Part shown: one piece after another, positions 56,971-64,000 of the stretch
Position numbering within the stretch: position 1 is the first letter of the stretch
How the letters are laid out: every line of letters starts with the position of its first letter
Assembly: GCF_003590095.1 (NCBI RefSeq)
Contig: NC_039498.1
Location: 2,666,001-2,730,000 of the forward strand
Direction: 5' to 3'
DNA: 64,000 nt
DNA from: Trichoplusia ni
Taxonomy: Eukaryota > Arthropoda > Insecta > Lepidoptera > Noctuidae
Position numbers and translations under genes: made by a program
Notes under the pieces: model-generated
Database searches by the model: none
The model's input: the letters and a program-made list of their open reading frames with translations, nothing else
Told to the model about the DNA's origin: nothing

Positions 56971-59839
56971 GAGACACTAGGATTAAAATTAAATAAAGCA
57001 GAACAGAAATGAAGTCTTTAATAAAGAACAAAGGCTAAAATTCTTTCTTTTACCGTAAGTTGTGTAACATACCATTGGCTCAAAGACCTACTTGTTCATA
57101 GAAATTTTCACATTATGCTTTGAACATATAACATTAACTAAATTACATTTATTTCTTGTTTACAACTATGAAAAAGGGAAATTGTGTATTCAACAAAACA
57201 ACCACTTTACTGTTCATTTTAGTCTCGCCTTTGACATTCGCAAAAAAAATAACACAAACAAACACCTACTCGTGGCTTGGTAATAATGCGATTGAATTAA
57301 ATACAAAGCTAATTGGAAACTATTTTGGCTGACCGCTTTTGTAAAGGAACAATACGTGCTGTGCACTGAGAATGCACTAATCTAAATGAACCTGGAATTG
57401 GGTGGATTTTACCTTCGCGAATAAATCAGGCTCTCTGTTTACAATACTGTATAGTACCATTTTGATAGGCGGTTACATAAAACGAAGCCAACTCCATATT
57501 CAACACGTCTGGTTTACTTCCTTTTAAAGGCAAAACTGCAGAAAATTTAAAGAAACGGGAAACATTCAATACACCGTCTATTGTTGAACATTCTAGAAAA
57601 CCCTTTCACGGTTTCTACCTGTTAGTCAGGAGCTTCACTTACACAACATTGTCGTACCAAAATAGCCTTTCATATGAAATAAATATATTTTTCCAACTTT
57701 TCATATTCGATTGGATTGGCTTCGAAAACTAGAAAATTCTCGTAGTTAGACTCGTAACAAAAAAAGTACACGTAGAGATTTAAATAAAACTCAGTCGGCG
57801 AATGAAACCCGTGCTCGATGCACCTAGATCATTCATCGGGTATCCGGTACGAACAAAAACAATATTTGTGTGGGTTTGGCACTCGTTCGCCAGCAGTCGA
57901 ACAGTACAGGTCAAACGAGCAAAGAGATTAAAATTAACTGGAAACCGAACGTGAAATCCATTGTCCTGAGTTAGAACAATATGAAAAGGCTTTAGAAATG
58001 CTGTGCGTATTACATTGCAAGGAAAGTTGCAGCGAATTTCGACCACCGAGTAACAATTTCTGTGGTTAATTAATTTTACTAAGTAAATCTGAATATTATG
58101 TTGATACAGGAAAATGCTTTGCTAAATTGAAATTGTATTTAACCGACCAAAATTTTGAGGCTTAAGCTACACAGAACACAAACTATGCATTGTTTCAGCT
58201 TTGTCTAATGGATATTTTGGACGTCAATGTAATAACCGTATTTATTATAGGCGGTTATGTTAGTTTCACCATGAAAATTAATGAACACTGTTCTTGTTAG
58301 AAACATAACTGTGATAATAAAATGTTAAATTTAACATAAAACGAAGCGAGGTTCCCAAACCGTTCTCGAATTTAAATATGTTTTTAATGAACCACACAAA
58401 GAAGCCATGTTGCCCGAAATATTTAATTAGTTGACCAAATAAACATTTCGCATCAAATAATATTCTCGTATGCGTTAAATGCTTCATTAAATAAATATGC
58501 TGAACTCAAAGCACGGCGCAAAGTCAACAGTGATGATGAAACGTCAAAGGCTTTCACCGGCGATTACACCAAAAATAAACTGTTTAACTTTTGGGTACAA
58601 ACGACAGTTTTGTGCGCTGTAAAATATGACATTTTAAATGGCATAGCTCTAAAGGTAAAAGGATTTTCTGGGACAACGCTGCGAGTGCGCTGCGCTTTCT
58701 AAGATCCGCAACGGATATGATCCGTAAAACCAAAAAATATGGCTCAGAATTAAATGAGTTAATGTTAATTCTCCTAAGTACACATTGACAACAAAGCCAT
58801 GGCTAACTCCCATAATGATTGGAAACAGAGGACTCCTTTTACTAGTTTACTTTAACCCGATTTTCAGCTTTAGTTTTTTTGGAATCCATTATTTTTTTAA
58901 CATTGATAAAATGTCACGGCTCTGCAAAAATATCCAATAAATCTGATTCCTCCGGTAACATGATTAGTTTGTTGTCGGTATTCTAAATTTCCCAGTATCG
59001 AGGCAGATGGAAATGGTTGTTGCACCACCCACAGCAGCCCTGGGAGAAGGGGGGAGTGGGAGCGCGTGGGTGGCTCGCGTGGGTGGCGCGCACTCAATTT
59101 TAAAGGGCAACTAGGGAAAGTCAATCAGATTGCATCGCCCGTGGGTATATTGGTTACAGCGGTTTACAAGTAAATATACTAAATGAATATACTTCTGATT
59201 TATGACGGAATATGAAGGTTAGCATCTTTATGTAATACATCTTACATGTAGGTTGGTAGGTACCTAAGGAATAAAAGGATTTTGCGTATCGACCATTATT
59301 GAAAATCGACTTTCAAACTAGAATATTCGAGACGAGCAATACATTGGAATCTTGCCTCAAAAACCAAAATCTTGATTCATTTAAGACATAATTGAAAATT
59401 AAGACAAAAAGCAAAGTTAGTTTGCATACTACCCTGTTCGAATGAAATTTCAAATAATTCCGTTCAAACAGGGAAACAGTGAAAAGTATTTTACTGGATT
59501 ATAAATCAATAACTATTAGTGTGTAAACAGGTATATTCTATGACGCAACAGCGTTTATATTTTTCATTTATACTAAATACACATTGGTAATTATTACTAG
59601 CAATATTCAAATAATTCCCCGTATTTATTATTTGGGCCATGGCGACTGAGTATTATTATTACGATGTGTTCTATTAAATATAAAACAATGTTTATTCATT
59701 TTCTACGAGCGTTATTAGTATTGTGTTATTGAATATTAGTTTATTTTAATGAAATAATTACCTTGGAAAATTATTCAAAATTTGGCGAATATGGAAATTT
59801 ATCGCTGGTATGTTTATTTTAAAGTATAATAATTACAAC
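56971..59839. other. intergenic, no gene supported
   Basis: AT-rich. The 88-codon - strand frame at 57780-58046 has no splice or family support. A GC-rich patch at 59030-59095 contains GCGTGGGTGGCTC / GCGTGGGTGGCGC in tandem. Confidence 0.4.
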
Positions 59840-59848
59840 GAATAAGCT

Positions 59849-59854
59849 TTTATT
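59849..59854 (-). terminator. candidate poly(A) signal of the p25-alpha gene
   Basis: AATAAA on the - strand (TTTATT on +), about 310 nt past the stop at 60166. Use is inferred from position. Confidence 0.35.
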
Positions 59855-60165
59855 CTAAATATCATAATTAATATTAAATACACGTTCAGTGAAACTAAGA
59901 AAACAAAACAAAATAAATCTTATGTTTAAAATAATACTTAAAAATCGAACACTATTATAATAAAGTATTTTCTAACTTTTCAAAAACTCTATAACGTTAC
60001 TCATGAAATAAATTTTCAAAAAAAGTGATGAGCAAAAAGTTATACTCTCGATAATATATTCGTAACCCCGTTATTCATGTTAAGAATACGTAATGAGAGA
60101 GGCAATCTTCAATCAAATTATCGTTAAGATTGTTATCGATAGTTTTCTTGGTCTCTCCATCAGCA

Positions 60166-60355
60166 TTAGAACACAAGCTTGGATTTCGACTTATAGGAAT
60201 CAAAGAAGTCTCGGTACTGCGGCACGACCACCGGAGTGCTACCCGGTAACCCACAATTAGTCAAAAGGATCTCGACAGCTTCTTGCTCCAAGCCTTTGGC
60301 AACGCACAAATCCGTTAATATCTCGTACCACTCGTCGTAAGTTATTTCCGTCTTT
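60166..60355 (-). CDS. p25-alpha gene coding exon 2
   Basis: Completes the split Glu codon, encodes the second half of the p25-alpha core and a tail ending FFDSYKSKSKLVF, then stop. Confidence 0.78.
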
Positions 60356-60879
60356 CTGAGAAACATTGAGATTTTATTTAAAAAATTACCATATTTATCT
60401 CTTTCATTGCCTAAATAAGTGTCATTAATGCTCCGCGTTATGTGCGCGATGAATTACTACGCATGGAAATATAATGTGCATCGACCGCTGAAGACTGCAC
60501 GATCGATGGTCTGGTTTAGTCTGGAAGATTCTGACTACCCATTTCTTGTCATGTAAAGAGTGCTCACGAGGCTGTACTAAATGCCTCCATTGAAAAATGG
60601 AATAGTTATATCCGATAAATAAAGGACTTTATCGCTCTATCATATTTAAGTGTTAAAATATCTACTTTATGCCATGAAAAATAATAATTAGTATTACTCA
60701 AATTTCCACCAACACAGTCCGGTGTCGGTCATGGTGACATGCCTGTCGTCCAGCACCTTTGCTTGCCGCAGCCAGTAGTCGCTCCTGTACAGAGTGATTG
60801 TAGTGCCGTCACGTTTGTTATCGTACAACTTCGCAAACTCAACGAATTGACCGTCTAATGTGGCAGTATCGTCATCCAT
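60166..60879 (-). CDS. short p25-alpha/TPPP-domain protein, two coding exons
   Basis: Coding exons 60879-60698 and 60355-60166 join through a 342-bp intron (donor GA|GTAATA, acceptor TTTCTCAG) in phase 2 to give 123 residues. Residues 8-61 (LDGQFVEFAKLYDNKRDGTT..., VLDDRHVTMTDTGLCWWKFE) match the p25-alpha pattern in which an EF-hand-like F..FA helix is followed by VxDxRxVTxTDxxxxF. Exon 2 continues with TEITYDEWYEILTDLCVAKG, equivalent to the family's TF.QF..AL..LA block. TPPP proteins bind and bundle microtubules. The copy ends soon after the core and lacks the C-terminal glycine/lysine-rich tail of vertebrate TPPP, and the usual FxKxKxK after VTxTD is replaced by CWWKFEK, so it is a divergent short member. 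Start ATG chosen as the first in the exon and consistent with the domain start. Confidence 0.8.
60698..60879 (-). CDS. p25-alpha gene coding exon 1
   Basis: Sixty codons plus two bases. The - strand reads TTTCTAG|ATAAGCCGCG just before the ATG, so the exon may start at 60889 with an untranslated exon upstream; a donor-like AGT|GTAAGT lies near 61216. Confidence 0.75.
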
Positions 60880-60889
60880 CGCGGCTTAT

Positions 60890-62480
60890 CTAGAAATAAA
60901 TTCTAAACTTAATAGAGTCAAAAAAAAACTAGACACAATAGAGATTATTCAGAGCTCGCAAAAAACTACAAGAAGAGTTCTCTTCCTAAAATTCAAATTA
61001 AAAAAAACAGAAGTCAGACTGGACGAAATTTTTCTCGTTCAATTTCTGCATTGAACTACGTTCATACTATTTGTACGTAACAGACAGACAATATAATAAA
61101 GCTCTCGAAGTCATAGAAGTAGAAGCACTCGGAAGTTCCCCGCGATTCCTCCGCGCATGCAAACATTACGAGCGATACACGATCCTTAACCGAAGTTAAA
61201 AACTTTCGTATTTGACTTACACTTCAGGTTTCATGAAATCACTAGAAGGCAAAACTCATGCCAGACATATTGTCGTATCTCAAAAGATTAAAAAAAAAGT
61301 GTTTAGAAGAAAAATATAACTTTTAATTTAAACGTAAGCATAAATAAAAAAAAAACATAATCCATAAATCAGACTTCGAAGCAATCGCATAAACGTGGTT
61401 CAGTGAAGTGAACTCAATCGTGAAGGCCTAGATCGAGGAATAATATTAATAAATCCAGATATACCTCTCTAGAATATGAAATACCTGACATTTAAGACGA
61501 CGAGTTCACATTCAACTCTTAATTAACTACCGCGGTTACGTGTGAAGACTATTCGCATAAATTGCAATATTAATACTTTTGTTTGGCTAAAAATGTCGTT
61601 ACCGTTCAAACTCCACCGTTTCTAGTATAAGCTAGCTAGAAGCGGCCAAAATATTAAATAAATAAAGCCATTCAGACCTCTTTTGCAGTTTGCCTTAGTA
61701 AGATTGTTCGCAACGCGCTAAGTCGAGCTCCGAACCTCGCGGTGGGTGCCCAGCGGGAAGTAGCTAACACAGTTAGCTTTTCCTTTGCTCTGGCTGGAGG
61801 CTTGGCTTAGTCTCGCCTATAATTCCAGGGAAACAGTTAGGAGCTTCTCTTCATAATATAAAAAAACTGTTTTAAGATCTGATAATTTCACACGCGTGAA
61901 AAACTATCAAATCAAACTTCATATAATTTAACCGTAGGCACTGGAACACAGTTTTCCGAGTTTTTCTATCAAGTATTAACTAATCTGTCGCAACAACAAA
62001 GTGACAGTGACATTTTAAAACGAAAACAATACGAGTTTACGTTGACCAGCAACAATTAATTCGCGATACAGCCTGTTTTCATAAACCAACACCCGCCATT
62101 ATTTTAAATGCCTTGCAAAAAAACGGCCGCAATTTTACAATTATTGATGTCGGATTGCGTATCCGTTTCAAGTTATTAATATTTATTTTTACGCAAAAAT
62201 GAACGTATACTATTTCGAAATATTTTTAAATCAAATGAATATTAAATAAAGTTCTACGTATTAGAATTACTTCAATTTGTTTTAGTATGAAATTGAAACT
62301 GTTTTACCATAGATGTAAACGTTGTCCGTCCATTAGTCCAATCAAGTCGGTCGTTTCGTTACACGTGTCGTTCAAATCGATGCACTGAAACTAGAACTCA
62401 GCGCTCTGAGCTCAACTAACATATACATTATTATACGTCTTCATCACCTGGAAAAGTTACTGAATTTCGGTTCACAGCCT
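60890..62480. other. 5' flank of the p25-alpha gene, mixed content
   Basis: Includes a GC-richer patch at 61700-61800 (AGCGCGTTGCGAACAATC on the - strand) that could hold the promoter, with no recognisable core elements. No frame or repeat family is supported. Confidence 0.35.
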
Positions 62481-62600
62481 ATTTAAATAAAGTTAGGGTT
62501 GGCTTAGACACCAAGCAAGTACATTTCTTTTTTATAGTTTTCACTATTCTCCATACGAACAAGCTAGTATCAAATAAATCATCAATCCAAGATCTGGAGA

Positions 62601-62634
62601 ATGAGACTCATTGTGGTCGTTACGACGGGATTAT
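62601..62634 (+). CDS. possible first coding exon of a secreted protein
   Basis: ATG opens MRLIVVVTTGL, a signal-peptide-like start, and meets the donor TTAT|GTAAGC in phase 1. A TATA-like TATTTAAATAAA lies about 115 bp upstream (62484-62495), leaving room for a short untranslated leader. No continuing exon was found in the last 1.4 kb of the window. Short and therefore weak. Confidence 0.25.
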
Positions 62635-62954
62635 GTAAGCACCACTTGGACCTTTGTGAGGTAAAAATGCAAAGTCGGACACTTGAATTGTGATTTTTTG
62701 CAACGCGCGCTCATCAATGGTGGCTTCAGGCAAGATAATTCGCTTGATAATATATTGGTTTCTTATATGTTATTCTATAAAACTTATACTATTGTTTTTT
62801 TTTATGAATTTATTGCTGTATCTTTATAGTTTGGGCGAGAAGTATAGTAGTAGTAGTCTAATTAAAATACGAAATGCAAAACGATAGCTTCCCCTGTCAA
62901 TTTATCCCTATGAAAGCTTATATTTTGAAGAATTCGCAATAGATTCTGGCGTGA

Positions 62955-63075
62955 GTTAAACGTAAACTTTGATACGCTATAAGCATTCAAGTCACATGCA
63001 AAAAAACTACCAAACTCCGAACAATCGTTCGTGGATCACATAATTGCTTATCCTACGCGAGGATCGATATTTGAT
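62955..63075 (-). mobile_element. tRNA-related SINE family B, reverse orientation
   Basis: AAGCATTCAAGTCACATGCA, AACAATCGTTCGTGGATCAC, then ATTGCTTATCCTACGCGAGG and ATCGA. This is the reverse complement of the B-box side of the head plus the body. Confidence 0.65.
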
Positions 63076-64000
63076 ATACATTTGATATAGGTATGATACA
63101 GTTTTGAGATCCAAAGTATATTTGCAATTTAATGTGTTTCAATTTTCGTCATCTCATTTCCTTGTTGTCTTGTATGCAGTAATTATCATATCGTTTGACA
63201 ACCGCAATAGTAAATCAGGCCTCTGATCAATACGGTCCGGTTCAGGTGACGTCAGAGCACGATTTCTAACATATAATTAGTAATTACTAGCTTCGCATAT
63301 TCTGCGTATGTCACTTATTGCGGTAGACGGCGCATTGATAAACGCGCTCCTTTGACAATGGATTAACTATCAAGGATGCTATGCAAACAAGTAATCTGTA
63401 GTAAGTAGGGCCGCTTTGACCTCAGCAAATCAAGCATAAAGCTGAGACAATGGAGATTAAACTGTATATTAATTACTAGTTTCTGATTATCGATTTGCCC
63501 GTGTACGTATGCAAATGGTAATTTGTATCTTTTTTGATCCCCAAAAAATAATACATGTGATAGGCTAAACTCCACTGTCGATAAAAGCAAAAGTAAAAAA
63601 TATAAAATTGCATTTCGTTGTTGACGTATTAGAAAGGAATGAAATTGAACGGGTCCATTACGTAATAGATATCTAAATGATGAAAAATTGATGAGTAAAA
63701 AAATAATGAAAAACATTTAAAAACATTGTTTCATTTTCAATTGCTTTGTAAACGTGCAGTTATTTATTCTGTAACGTTTGTTTTACGAATATTTGATATC
63801 AGTTTCGGTACTCTAAATAATGACTGTTACAGAGCAAATATTGTTTGGCAGTTGTTATATTTTGCAACGTTGCCTAGTGGCCAACTAATTAAAACTATGA
63901 AAGTAAAAGTTAATTTTGAGCACTGGCGAAAGCCTGAATATAGGAACTAGAATTTTGGGGATACATACATAAGAGCAAATCTTCCGAATCTAGAATTGAG
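63076..64000. other. intergenic, no gene supported
   Basis: A 117-codon - strand frame (63363-63716) is hydrophobic and AT-coded with no splice or motif support, and a 74-codon + strand frame follows. A TGACGTCA site lies at 63248-63255. Confidence 0.4.

Noticed and set aside
63363..63716. 117-codon hydrophobic - strand frame
   Set aside because: Rich in Phe, Leu, Ile and Ser as expected for AT-rich DNA, with no splice or family evidence.

Overview
The window looks like nuclear DNA of a lepidopteran insect, probably a noctuid-like moth. It is AT-rich (I estimate about two thirds A+T), its genes are split by introns, long intergenic stretches hold decayed transposon remnants, and it carries several short retroposon families that I recognise as typical of moth genomes. 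There is nothing bacterial here: no operons, ribosome binding sites or CRISPR array. Most long open frames are chance frames.

Left part (1-9.9 kb): no gene is supported. A tandem array of ~650-830 bp units (about 881-4560) degrades towards its right end and is full of hairpins. A foldback element (5025-5298) and a cluster of GCGCCATCT-type motifs (6.5-8.6 kb) follow. Middle-left (10.1-15.5 kb): the best-supported gene is a complete seven-exon SLC35B1 (Drosophila meigo) homologue of 321 residues on the + strand. A 49-codon hydrophobic small frame lies 0.7 kb past its stop. From 18 to 26 kb there are dispersed repeats, including a SINE with clear target-site duplications into which a LINE 3' end later inserted.

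Centre (26-44 kb): on the - strand at 27-28.4 kb there is a gene for a small protein I cannot name, built like a secreted prohormone. At 35.1-37.6 kb sits a 2.5-kb minisatellite of ~30-bp units with higher-order organisation. At 41.6 kb on the - strand there is an orphan first coding exon. Right part (44-64 kb): candidate + strand exons lie at 44.9-45.5 kb (non-coding) and 49.2/50.4 kb (a possible signal-peptide N-terminus). A two-exon - strand gene for a short p25-alpha/TPPP-type protein lies at 60.2-60.9 kb, and a possible + strand start exon at 62.6 kb.

The genes look independent: an ER membrane nucleotide transporter, a putative secreted peptide and a microtubule-associated p25-alpha protein. 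No pathway or cluster links them. The most unusual features are the two tandem arrays, the hairpin-bearing repeat pair ending in TGACGTCA, the unnamed prohormone-like gene and the hydrophobic small ORF. Homology calls rest on recall of family motifs, and exon boundaries rest on splice consensus plus reading-frame continuity; no search was run.
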